Position numbers and translations under genes: made by a program | Part shown: piece after piece, positions 22,794 to 34,000 of the stretch | How positions within the stretch are numbered: the stretch's first letter is position 1 | How the letters are laid out: each line of letters opens with the position of its first letter | Source of the DNA: Litoditis marina | Taxonomy: Eukaryota > Nematoda > Chromadorea > Rhabditida > Rhabditidae | NCBI GenBank assembly: GCA_964036275.1 | Contig: OZ038435.1 | Span: 15,167,634-15,231,633, forward strand | Reading direction: 5' to 3' | DNA length: 64,000 bases | The notes under the pieces: model-generated | Databases searched by the model: none | Told to the model about the DNA's origin: nothing | The model's input: the letters and a program-made list of their open reading frames with translations, nothing else

Positions 22794-23569
22794 AGTAAAT
22801 GATGTATTTTCTACTAGTTTTGTGTGACAGACACCTATCCTTTCAGTAGTAGGCGATAGAAATGACCGCCAACCATAATGATTTATGGAAATCAGACCCC
22901 AGCGCCCGGGAATACCACTTTCATCGTTTTTCACCGATGCATTCGATAAAAACAACGCCTGTTTTTTATTGAAACGTGTAAACGTGAGAACGGTCCTTCA
23001 CGTAAATGTACACGTGATGCAAGTATGTCCGTCCTACGTTAGAAGTAACTCTAAACTACAACTTTGCAACTTTGATGGGTTTTTTTAATGAAGAAAAACA
23101 ATGGTATTGTGTTTAAAAAAATGTCCAGAGATGCCCTGTGTTTAGAATCAGAGATACAAGTTGAGCGTGTACCGGAAACGTGAGAAGTTCTCTCACTACG
23201 ACTCAAAACAATACGCAATACCTAGGTTATAGTGAGAATTTGTCTTGTGAAACGTGTAAAATGAATACAAAAACGAAGTACAATTCAATTATCTGCTCGG
23301 ATGTTTGATTTTCAATGCGAAAGATAGATGAAAACACAGCTCGATAGTGGAATCAGTTAAACGTACCAAACTGATTGGATTCAAATGTTGATTCGTGGAA
23401 CTGATATAGTATATAATGTGAAAGAGAGAACAAACTCAATATAGGTGATACATTGTTGTTGGGTGAACAGCCATGGAAAAAAGATGACGTCAAACTATAA
23501 ACACAGCGAGATGGCTTGATTTGTAGACAAAGCGAACTCTATGCACCTATCATACTTGTTAGCCAATTG

Positions 23570-23690
23570 CCTTTCTACGTGAAAGATGTTGAACACAGCA
23601 GAACTCAGAAACATGCAAGGACAAAGTGCACGATTCCTCATTAGAATGCTGACTTTACGTGTTTATTAATCTTACTCATAGTATACATGC
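23570..23690 (+). repeat. Dispersed ~110-bp repeat copy
   Basis: Shares TGTTGAACACAGCAGAACTC and ACAAAGTGCACGATTCCTCA with the 20225 copy. Confidence 0.7.
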
Positions 23691-24769
23691 AGTTTTTTGA
23701 GAGCAGCTAGCGAAGACTAAAATGTTGAGTGCGCAAAATTGATGTTTAACGCAATAAAACCAAAAATGGAAGTTTTTTGCGCATAAAGATTTGCGCGACG
23801 ATAAGAACTACTAATGACCTCTCGTTCGTCGATCACAATTTATAGGAAAATGGATTGGGATGGGTTACAGGTTTATTTATTCACTAAAACCAAAACATTG
23901 CTTTTGTTACTAAAAATTCATGTCCTTTCCAGACTTTTACCCAGGTTATTTTCTGTTTTTATCACAATTTTGAGCTTTTTCAGGGTGTACTGCAGTAACA
24001 GAAATTTTGTCTTTTTGTGAAATGAGACAGTTAGGAAATAAGTAAATTGAGGGAAAATTGAATGTAAAGTTGATTTTGAACAAAAGTTATTGAGTTTCAA
24101 TACACACGGCATTATCAGTCGATTCAGAGTTTTCCAGATTCAATGCCAAGTTTAATAGAACAATGCAGAAGTTTAACAGAACAATGCAATGCATGAACAA
24201 TGGTTACATTCAATAGTTGAATTTCATCAACACGTTATTTAGAAATGGAATTTTCTACGAAAAATTGCACTATCAGTCGATTTTTTGCGAAAATCGCACT
24301 TGTTTCGGTTATGTCCAATATTTCCTATTGCGTTGGAAACGTGTTTCTATTGATATATTGCCAATCATATACGATGAGTCAATATTATACCCAAAACACC
24401 GGAACTTTGGTCAAAATGTAGAAATCTCAGAGTTATACTACAGAAATCGTCCCGGTGGAATGACTCACTTTAGAAAATGTTTGTGGAAAACATAGATAAC
24501 TAACCGAAATTCAAGAAATTGTAGACAGATTCGCGCACGCAAAACCAGAATGCTAGTAGACTTAGCTGTCAAAAATATGAAGATACAAAAATAGATCAAC
24601 ATACTAACTGTATTAACATCGTAAAAACAAATCTCATGACTTCCGGGTTGTTAAAACGAACTATAAATCTGTGCGCCTTTTATGAACGGCGTTTAACGAT
24701 GTTTTCTACCAAAGGAACGACTATCGCGCTGGTAGTGATCTTATGTTGGCTCTATACTGTTAGTCAGTT

Positions 24770-24875
24770 GTATAGTCACGTGAAACATCATAACTCAGAA
24801 ACGTGTAATAACAAAGTGCACGATACCTAGTTAGAATGCTTAATTTACGTGACTATTCAATTGACTTCTAGTAAA
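24770..24875 (+). repeat. Dispersed ~110-bp repeat copy
   Basis: Shares TAGTCACGTGAAACAT and ACAAAGTGCACGATACCT with the family. The ACACAGCAG block is deleted. Confidence 0.65.
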
Positions 24876-25146
24876 CGCCATACGTTTAAATAATAAATGG
24901 GAGAATAGAAAAACGAACAAGACGATTTGAACAATAGGTTAATCGTACTGAACGTAGGATAGAAGATGAGGTTCTGTTGTTGAAATTTGTTTGTGATATA
25001 TGTGATCACGGGCGTTGTGAGAATAACAAGAAACACACGAAAACGAAATTTTTCAATTCACTCGGACAATAAAAAATTAGGAAAGTGGAAGAAAACCAGC
25101 GAGAAATGTCAAGCGGTTAGTCTACACCAATGCGAAACGTTCGTTA

Positions 25147-25333
25147 CCAGGCGGCGTAGCAATCCGTCCACTCTCACGAGCAGTTCAAATGAGTTTCTCA
25201 ACTAATACCCCATGAGATACTGATGAACTCTCAATGTTGTAGCATAGCAATCAATAAAATCTCATAAGAAGCTCATGCGAATAGCTCATGAGGTGATCTC
25301 GTGAGATTTTTGAGGAGTTGCTACGCCGCCAGG
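25147..25333. mobile_element. 187-bp MITE with CCAGGCGGCGTAGCAA ends
   Basis: CCAGGCGGCGTAGCAA at 25147 is the exact complement of TTGCTACGCCGCCAGG ending at 25333. The interior is rich in CTCATGAG-type motifs, which are partly self-complementary. I saw a single copy in the window. Confidence 0.8.
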
Positions 25334-26340
25334 ACCTGATGGTGACGATTATTTAAAAGGAAACGTTTGCGCTCTACGTTTGAAAATTTGGAGAAAGGGA
25401 GTTCAGAAAAATAGAAAAATCACACAACAGTTTCTACAATATTTCACAGAAACTGTACTGTATATTGAAATTATGAGAATAGAGTACGGTCGTGAGAAAA
25501 AGATAAGAAACTGTGGATCAAATGTTTACAGTATAAATGTATCACATGACAACATGACTCTGCCGTGCGAGATTCAAAAGTGTTTGTTTGTTATTTTTTG
25601 TTGATCAAACAGATGTCAAAAACAACAAAGTAGATCAAACTACAAAAAGTAACCTTTTGTCAACTTTTCCAACTTGGTTCACAGTTATCTAGACGGGACA
25701 AGAGTGAAAAACATGACCTCTGATGTCATTTTATTGTAACTTGTAACAGGATTGAATTAGTCTTTGTCCTCTGCACTCCAGTAAATACATCAAATATTTA
25801 AGTGTAATGAACTATAAAACACGTTCAGTATGTGGGAAATCAATGGCGGTAGATCAAAATGTGGAAAGTAACCCTTCAGAAAACAGCGCTCGATTTTGTG
25901 TCTTGATCATAACACTTGCAGTTCAAGTGAAGACCGAAAAATCACAAAATACATTGTAGCTTATGAAAAATCGCCTGATTGTTTCTGGTCAGTTAACTGT
26001 GGTGGTGAATTAAGCCCTGCCTATGCTCCTTCCTACCTACATCAAATAAAAGTACAACAAAAAACGGAAATGATGTAACTTTTTCGAAGACTGGTTGAAA
26101 ATCGAAGCCAAGAAAGTAACATTACAATGGAAAAATCAAGAATGGGTGACAGAAAGCATAACAAAAAAGCGCGTACAAGTGTTTTATGGAGATAAAACCA
26201 ATTTTGAGTAGTTTATATGAATCGTTGAACAGTGAACCATGTATAGGTTATTCGAAAACGGTTGAAACAAACTGACATTAATTTTTTAGGTAACGAAATT
26301 TGAATATTACAATAAAATAACGACGAAAAAATGTATTTTG

Positions 26341-26460
26341 AAGCAGGACGATTATGTGGATCAATCCCATGTCAACGGTCCTTTAAACTGCAATTGAAGA
26401 ATGTATTGCAGTTTAAAGGACTGGAGCGTTGGGATTGGACCACATAATCGCCCTTCTTTA
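26341..26460. mobile_element. Foldback MITE, GGACGATTATGTGGA family
   Basis: Well-preserved copy: CAGGACGATTATGTGGATCA at the left and GGACCACATAATCGCCC at the right, with CCTTTAAACTGCAATTGA and its complement inside. Confidence 0.85.
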
Positions 26461-27204
26461 ACCACAAAGTACAATATTGTCGAGTAGACCTGTGAGAAGG
26501 AAAGGTTCAAGAATAACTCGAAAGCATGAAGTGTTTTTATTTTTGTTAAAAAAAGCGAGAACCGAAAACATTAACATTTTGATAATAAATTTAAATCATT
26601 CTATTTGAGTATTTGTATCACATCTCAAAAAGGTAGTTTTTCAGTGATGAAATGCACGATCTAAATTAAATTGTTTTTGTTAAAAAGAGAGCCAGAACCT
26701 AGAAAACTGACACAAAGAAAGGGAAAAAAATCACCCTATTCTACTTTTTCTACCAAACGCAACGTGCGATTCAAATAATCTCATCATAGCATTACTACAC
26801 AACAGACAGAGGAGAAAGTAGGCACAACATAACAAAGAATTTAGTTCGGTAAGGGTAAAAAATCATTGGAAATAATTTTCTTAATTTAAAGATCTTGTGA
26901 TACACTAGATGTTGTGAGGTACTTGCTAGATACTTTGTGTGATATTTGTGGCAGAGAAGTTATTAACGAAAGTACGACAAAACCCTGGTTTTAGGGGGTG
27001 ACAAACCATCGAGAAATCATCGCACAAACATATATTTAAAGCTTAGAGATCCTAATAACATTGAAACAAGTTCCCGATTCAATCTAGATATTGGTATTCA
27101 ATTAGTACTTAGAGCTAAATAAGAATTGTTTGCTATTGTTTCAAACTTGAACAATCATCCCACTCGTTCTCCAGTATTTATTTGTTGGTTATTCGGAACA
27201 AAGA

Positions 27205-27800
27205 GAAGGTTAGAAGCAGCACACACAAATAACGTGTGTCGGACTCAATTTTGAACAGATACGTTATATTAGGTCATTTTATTTGAACAAAATATAATTG
27301 TATCACTAGGACTTTTGAATGCGTTACGTTATAAATCATTTCTATCAGTTATTTGATAAAAACACACGAAAGTACAAGTTATTAGTTATACTTGTACTTT
27401 ACAAGTTATGTTTCAAACTGTTTTGAACGAATACATACATGTAGTTTGTGAACTTAAATGTTAAATGTTGTGAACTAATATATTTGTTATTTTTTTGCTA
27501 TTCATTGAAAAGACACAAAACACACATAGATATAACTTGAATCCAAGGCAGTTTTAAACAGATACGTTTAAATCATTTTTTGTTATTTATTTTTTGAATC
27601 ATTTTTCTGTTATTTATTCAGAAACTCAAAAGAAACATCAAACACACACATATAATTTGAATCAAAATCAGTTTCGAACAGATACTTATAAATCATATTT
27701 CGTTGGTTATTTAGAATAAAATACAGAAAAAAGGTAAACAAAAATATTACTTTGTTAGTTTTTTAGAAGAAGAAACATCAAACACACACACATAATTTGA
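27205..27800 (+). repeat. Degenerate tandem repeat (ACACACA...GAACAGATAC)
   Basis: At least four imperfect units share AACACACACATATAATTTGA-type and TTTTGAACAGATACGTTA-type blocks, near 27218, 27525, 27640 and 27780. Spacing is irregular, with about 120-150 bp between the clearest neighbours. Confidence 0.55.
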
Positions 27801-27888
27801 ATCGGAAATGGTTGGTGGTATCGATAGTGTATCATTTGACCTTGGAAAGAGAGAAGTAAGAACAGCATTCCTCTGACATCTCTAATTC

Positions 27889-28177
27889 TCTCTTTTTCTA
27901 TAGTCTTTTTTCCCTTTCTCTTACTATAACCTCTCTCTCTTTCTTATTCTCTCTCTCTATCTTTCTTTTTCTTTCTCTGTTGTTGTCGCTCTTTATATCC
28001 TAGCATTTCTCGAGCTCTAGATATATCTTTTTCGATCATTTACTCTCTCTCTCTCTCTCCCTCTCTCCCCCTTTCTCTCTTTACTCTCTTTCTTTCTCAA
28101 GTTCGCTCCCTTCTTCTCTATCTATATTTTGTATTTCCCATATCTCTCTCTTCCCCTCTCCATCTCTTTCTCTCTCT

Positions 28178-28262
<85 letters not shown>

Positions 28263-28290
28263 CCTCTCCATCTATCTCTCTCTCTCTCTC

Positions 28291-28332
<42 letters not shown>

Positions 28333-28362
28333 TCTCTTCCTCTCTCCATTTCTCTCTCCCCT
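27889..28362. repeat. CT microsatellite and low-complexity tract
   Basis: Pyrimidine-rich DNA with an uninterrupted run of CT dinucleotides at about 28185-28259. The 102-codon Ser/Leu frame across it is an artefact of the repeat. Confidence 0.9.
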
Positions 28363-28630
28363 TCTCGCGTCGTAAACCGTTTCACATTCCTTTCTCTCTC
28401 AGTTGAGCAAAACCAAAACAGTCGCCCACTGTACTAAAAAAAGAAAAGAAATTCCGCGCAGTTTCTGTTCCACACATGTTTTGGCGAAGATGGCAGAAAA
28501 TGTATTATTGATAAATGTTCTCTAAAGATGTTTCTAGAATGTAATATTTACAAACACTAAAACTGTATTCCAGCTATGGTAACGAGAACTCTCACGCTCT
28601 TAGTTGACAAGAAGTCTTGCGCTTTATGTT

Positions 28631-28752
28631 GAAGAAGGACGATTATGTGGACCAATCCCGTGTCAACGGTCCTTTAAACTGCAATTGAAAAATGTATTGC
28701 AGTTTGAAGGACTGAACCCCTGCGATTGGACCACATAATCGTCCTTCTTTGA
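28631..28752. mobile_element. Foldback MITE, GGACGATTATGTGGA family
   Basis: GAAGAAGGACGATTATGTGG and the complementary end CCACATAATCGTCCTTC are almost exact. This is one of the best copies. Confidence 0.85.
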
Positions 28753-28879
28753 GGAGAAGTCCGGCAGCACCGAAATAAAGTATTTAGCCAACATATTTTC
28801 CGAGAAGAAATATTCGAAGACTTCAGCAAATACACTATGTTATGGTCAATTTGGCCAATTTTAGGTGCAAAAAGGTCAA

Positions 28880-29510
28880 CAAGTTGATAAGAATACTGTA
28901 GTAAAGTATATCGATAGTAGCAGTAGTAATGTAGTAAACTATGTAAAAGTAGTAACGTATGTCTAGTTAAGTCGTAAACGATGTCTAGAAAGTAGTAAGC
29001 TATGTAAAAGTAGTAGAGTATCTAGACGTTGTGAGGTATGTTTGAAAAGTAGAAACGTATGTCTTAGTATTGAAGAAGAAAGTAGTGAAGTATGTCGGTA
29101 ATATTCATAGTAAATTTGTAAGGTGTAAAGGTATGTCTAGAAAGTAGTAAAGTAATTCTAAAAAGTAGTAAGTTATGTCTAAAAAGTAGAACAGTTTGTC
29201 CAGAAAGTAGTAAAATATGTCTAAAATATAGAAAAGTATGTCTAGAAAGTAGTAAAGTACGTCTAAAAAGTAGTGAAAAATGTAATAGAGAAGATGAGAA
29301 CTGGGTGGTGTTATACTCAAAAAACCCAGTTTAATAAATCCAACTTCCGGTCCTAAAATTTCTATAAGTTGAAACAAAGAAAATAGTAAAATATAACGGT
29401 AGCCAAAATAGTAAAGTTGTAGAGTGTGTTGAAGTTGTAGATTATGTATAAAAAGTAGAACACTACATCTAAAAGTAGTAAAGTAGTAAAGTAGTGGCAA
29501 TTGTAATAGA
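28880..29510. repeat. Imperfect minisatellite (AGTAGTAAAGTATGTCTA)
   Basis: Many imperfect copies of a roughly 20-24 bp unit, with cores such as AAAGTAGTAAAGTATGTCT, separated by short unrelated inserts. The 151-codon minus-strand frame rich in Tyr-Phe-Leu-Asp is its translation and not a gene. Confidence 0.75.
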
Positions 29511-29832
29511 GACAAAGAGAACTGGGTGTTGGTCATATGAAAACAGAAACAGGTCTTCACAGATTATAAGAAAATGATTAATGATGCTTACACTCTACAC
29601 GCAATTATTAGGAGAAAAAGTGCAACTACTAGAGAGCGATGCTTCATTTTGCGAATTATCGCAAAAAGTGCAAGGTTGGCGGGGTCAGTTACTGTGTGGT
29701 ATACGCATCGTCACAACTACGTTGACTTGATTTAGTACAAAATCTTGGTTGCGCCATTCCGCTCATGCGATCTGGTTTGAGCATATATGTAGTCTGATCT
29801 TTGTGTAGCATAGATGGCCAAAAAACATGCAT

Positions 29833-30054
29833 TATAGTTTACACCATTCCTACTGAGACTCCTACAGTAACCCTAGAAACTTCCCCAAAGCTGTTGTGTA
29901 GCTGAACTGAACACCCATCAAAAACTCTTCCATATATTTACTGTACCTAAGAACGAGAAGGAGGTGCGAAAATTTGCCACTTTTTCAATCTGTAGAAAGT
30001 GAGAAAAACGGCTTGGAAGTTTTGTAATCTTACTGTAGGAGAAAAAATACTATA
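29833..30054. mobile_element. MITE, CCTACTGAGACT family
   Basis: Third copy. It opens TATAGTTTACACCATTCCTA and ends with ATACTATA. The right arm is shortened after TTACTGTAGGAG. Confidence 0.75.
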
Positions 30055-30417
30055 TCAACGCTCCATTTTTGAATAGCTAAAGGTTAGGTTGAGGTCAGTA
30101 TGGGTTCGCTCAATGAATGATAGACTTATGAGCTGTATTTGTAGTTTGATCTCTTGTGTGTTGATTGTAGTATTCGAACCATGATGTGTACGAATCCCTA
30201 GCCACCATTCTTACATTCTGTTCCGTAGGAAAAGTCTTTGAGCTAATTCGCAATTCTCACGTGTGTTTTATAAGTTTTTCTCCCAATTGTATTTGATGAT
30301 CTATTTTGAGTGAACCTTTTTGTTTTATAAAACGAACCCATATTTTCTAAAGGTATTCAAACGAGGTGTTCACTCGTTTTCATACAACCGTTTGTTTTGT
30401 GAGCAGCAAATCCATAC

Positions 30418-30423
30418 TTTATT
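30418..30423 (-). terminator. Polyadenylation signal AATAAA
   Basis: AATAAA on the minus strand, 12 nt past the stop codon of the carboxypeptidase gene. The short 3' UTR this implies is normal for nematodes. Confidence 0.6.
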
Positions 30424-30434
30424 TCAAACTAAAC

Positions 30435-31031
30435 TCAATAAAACAAGAAAACAGAGAATAAAACAGAAAAAGACACCAGAATCGAGTTGCCACTTTTCGG
30501 GGTTGTGGTCGGGACGGTTGTTGTTTTTGTTGTTGTTTTGACAGTAGTGGTTGGAGTTGTTCCGGTCATATTGGATACGGTAGTGTTACCCGATTGGATG
30601 GTGGTTCCTGTAACAGAAATTATGAAAATAATGAAGTGTATTAACCAATATGATTTAAGAACTGTAAACTAAAAGAACACAAATGTCAGTCTTGGCACCG
30701 CCAGACGCTACATATCTTCAATTGGGGATTATACTGTTAGACAATTGCACGTTAAACACAGCATAACTCAGACACGTGCAATGACAAAGTATACGATGTT
30801 TTATTTGAAAGCTAAATTTACGTGACTATTCAATTCAGTTATAGTATACGTCGACCTTTACAATTACAAGATTTGTTAGATCGCTTATTTATGTAACGAA
30901 CCTGTAGTACCAGGAGTTGTAGTTGTTGCCAGTGGATTCTCAGGGATACTATAGTCCTTCTGTCCTATCCAATTGTAGATCATTTGAAAAGTGACCGCGG
31001 GTCGATCGAGGGACGTTAGGTGACCAGCACC
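30435..31031 (-). other. Thr-rich stalk and hydrophobic C-terminus
   Basis: After the His motif come [14 protein letters not shown] and a Thr/Lys-rich stretch ([18 protein letters not shown]), then [16 protein letters not shown] at the very end. A Ser/Thr-rich stalk with a short terminal hydrophobic segment and no basic tail fits a GPI-anchor signal. A short transmembrane anchor is the alternative. Confidence 0.6.
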
Positions 31032-34000
31032 CTAAAATAAGAAATGTTGAAAGTTACCGGTTTGTTTTTTTATGAACCGTGCAACTAAGAAAGTGACCAG
31101 TTCAGATATAGGTTTGTTTGTTCTAAAAGTTGCCTATAAGGTACATTTTACCTTATCCGGATGTGTTCACAGTTTATTCCGTTGTTTTGTCTGTCAAATG
31201 TTGTGAATGAGGACGATTATACGAATTTAAATAAATCGTCATTCTCTGTTTTAAAGAAAGACGACTATGTGGGCCAATCCCGTGACATCGGTCCTTTAAA
31301 CTGCAATTTAAAGGACTGAAGCGTTGCGATCGGACCAGATAATCGTGCTTCTTCAAGTGTATGACATTAAACACCTGTATAACGTACTACAGATGAATCG
31401 CGTGAAGGAGATAAAAACGAGCCGATGTGAAACATTTCTCGGAACGAATCTGAGCACTAAGTTCAGTTTTCATACAAAAGTGTTGAAAAGGGGAAAACTC
31501 AATCGATCTCCAAGCCTAATCACAAACCTTAACAGTAAGTAGATCGATTCGATTGCCGAACTTCTTTACGTAGCCGGCTATTAATCTTCCGCTGGAAGCT
31601 GATGGAATCAACCAAGGAGAACGCTCGGAAATGACCTGAATCGTACATTATATACTAGAAGTGAAATAAATAGTCACGTGAAATTAGCATTCTAATGAGG
31701 AATAGAGCACTTTGTCATTGCACGTTTCTCAGTTCTGTGGTGTTCAACATGTATAACTTCACTGTGCATTCGGCAGAGTATAATATAACTCCAGTCATTC
31801 GTAACTTTGGCAGCGTGACAACAAAACCTTCAGGCGGTTTTTCACTGTGGTAGCAATTTTCAATAACATTCAGGTTTTTTCGAGCGGTTGTTGATTCACG
31901 TCACAGCACGAGGGTGAGAACAATTCTAAAGGTGCTTACGGTAGCATTCTCCGAGAATTGGTTGATGAACTTGTCAGCTGCCATCCAATTACACGCGGTG
32001 TCCACGTCTCCATTGTAGATCAACATTCGGAAGTTTGACGCGCGGGAGTAATTGCTGCAAACATCAACAGTATGGTTGTGTGGTAAATCAAAATCAAAAG
32101 AATACTGTAAACGAGTCCCGTACCTATTTAGGTAACCTAAGAAAGTCCAATGTTGTATCTCAACTTCTGATTTCTTCTTACTTTTTCATTCCTATTTTTC
32201 ATATTTTTCACGCTCTCGTTTGCGTGATAAATCATCTAAGGGTTCCAAACCCTTACGTTACCAAAAATACCGGTTAGATTAAGATTTCGTACCACTCACC
32301 TCTCCATGATACTCTTCAGAACTGGTGCTTCATCCGGCGTCTGCTGGTCGTACGTACCGAAGACTGTCTGACTAAAAATGGGCTAATTTCATATTCATTT
32401 AGTTGTCGCCGAAGCAAATCCGGGAGTGTACTGTATATCTCAATTTGTGCTGTGTACGGACCCATTTGCTCGATTCTAAAGCTGTTCAGCTATTGGCTCT
32501 CGTAACGCAGGGATTGGCGCCTGGCTACCAATCTTTTGCTCACAGGTTCGATTCCGGCGAGAGACAACAATTCATAATTTTCGCACCCTATACATTGTAT
32601 TGTTCTTCTCCAATCCATTTAATTTTATAGATAACTTTTCTCATCTTTCGAATAGTTCAGAGACCAACCAAACGGTTCTCTGGTTACAGTAGTTTTTATG
32701 CGGACACCAGGCACCGTAGCAAAGTCGCATGAAAAGCTCACCTTCGAGCTGAACTATCTGGTCACCACCTCGCCCTCGTTTGGGTCACCTGCACTATGCT
32801 TATACATACAAAGTTGGCAACTATGTGGCCAGAATGTGACCAGGCCCTCGGTAAGGTTGAGCTCACAAATTGCATAACTTTGCTACGGTGCCAGGTTGGT
32901 TCTGCTTCAAAAACTTGGTAATAAACGACTTCGTAATCGAATGAAACGTTTGCTGTCTCTGTTGACAAAACAAGAATTCTACCTGCTTGTGTCCCAATCC
33001 TGTACGCCCGTGGGAATGTTGATTGATAATTTAAGATCTAGCAGATTCAAATATTTTCTCAACGCGGCATCCATATAGCAATAATAGCCACCATTTCCGT
33101 CGGAGGAGCCGTAGTTTATTCCGGTCTGGAAAGTTTCTAGTTTTTTCCAAGTTCTCATGAAATATCTCGGTTTTGTCTACATTCAGTTCAATTGTACGCA
33201 CTGTTTTTTTCACAGAGTTTTTCGAAACAGACAAACACGTACATTGTTCAATCCTGCTGCGTATTTTGTTTAATCTCATCTCTCCTCAAAATTTCTGCAG
33301 TAAACTTTTATTTCCCTTTTCAAGGGTTTTCTCTACTTTTTTGTGGTTTTTCCTATCAACTGACAGTAAAAGTCGGTTGTAGTTACACTTATCAGTACCA
33401 TTATACTACTAGTCAATCGCACTGTCACTCTAAATATGGTAAACACAGCAAAACTGAGAAACAAGAAATGAAAAAGTACACGATACCTCATTAGAATGCT
33501 AACTTCACCTAACTATCCAAATTACTTTTTATTTTTCTAATAATATAGTTTAATAATTTATTTCTCTGACCCAGTCCTCTCCAACACTTTGCGAGGTCGC
33601 AGCTCCAGCGGGTAACGTGTAGCACTGTTGATAGGGGTTGTAGGTATCGAACCGGTTCGCCAGCACATCTACAGTGACATTCATGATCTGTAACCATAAC
33701 AAGTTAATTAAGAAGAACGTTCATATGGACGAATGCCGTGACATCAGTCCTGCAATTGAGACATATATATGTAGATCAGTTTAAAGAACTGAAATGTGGA
33801 GACTGGATCACAAAATCGTTCTTTTTCACCCCTTCACTCCAATCTCAGCAAAACTATTGAAAATCGAACATCATCTTTTTCTATGTTCACAACTTGCGCA
33901 ACTAGAAACAACGGACGCATAACGAAACTTATATATTTTTTCTTCTAGAACACTCAATTTATTCGTTTCAACTCATTTTAACCATAAGACGGCGCGAACG

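Larger units (their letters stand above)
22794..30434. other. Gene-poor repeat-rich interval
   Basis: I found no gene model here. The interval holds dispersed repeats (23570-23690, 24770-24875), a MITE (25147-25333), foldback elements (26341-26460, 28631-28752), degenerate tandem repeats (27205-27800), a CT tract (27889-28362), a GTAGTAAAGTATGTCT-rich tract (28880-29510) and a MITE (29833-30054). Small plus-strand frames at 24217-24495 and 25896-26078 have no splice context or family match that I can recognise. Confidence 0.5.

Noticed and set aside
24217..24495. A 92-codon plus-strand frame
   Set aside because: No recognisable domain, no supporting exon structure, and the wording looks like decayed repeat sequence.
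25896..26078. A 60-codon plus-strand frame with several cysteines
   Set aside because: No signal peptide at its start and no flanking exon found; insufficient evidence for a gene.
28129..28437. A 102-codon plus-strand frame
   Set aside because: Pure CT microsatellite translation.
29105..29560. A 151-codon minus-strand frame rich in Tyr, Phe and Leu
   Set aside because: It follows the GTAGTAAAGTATG minisatellite period; no signal peptide or family pattern.
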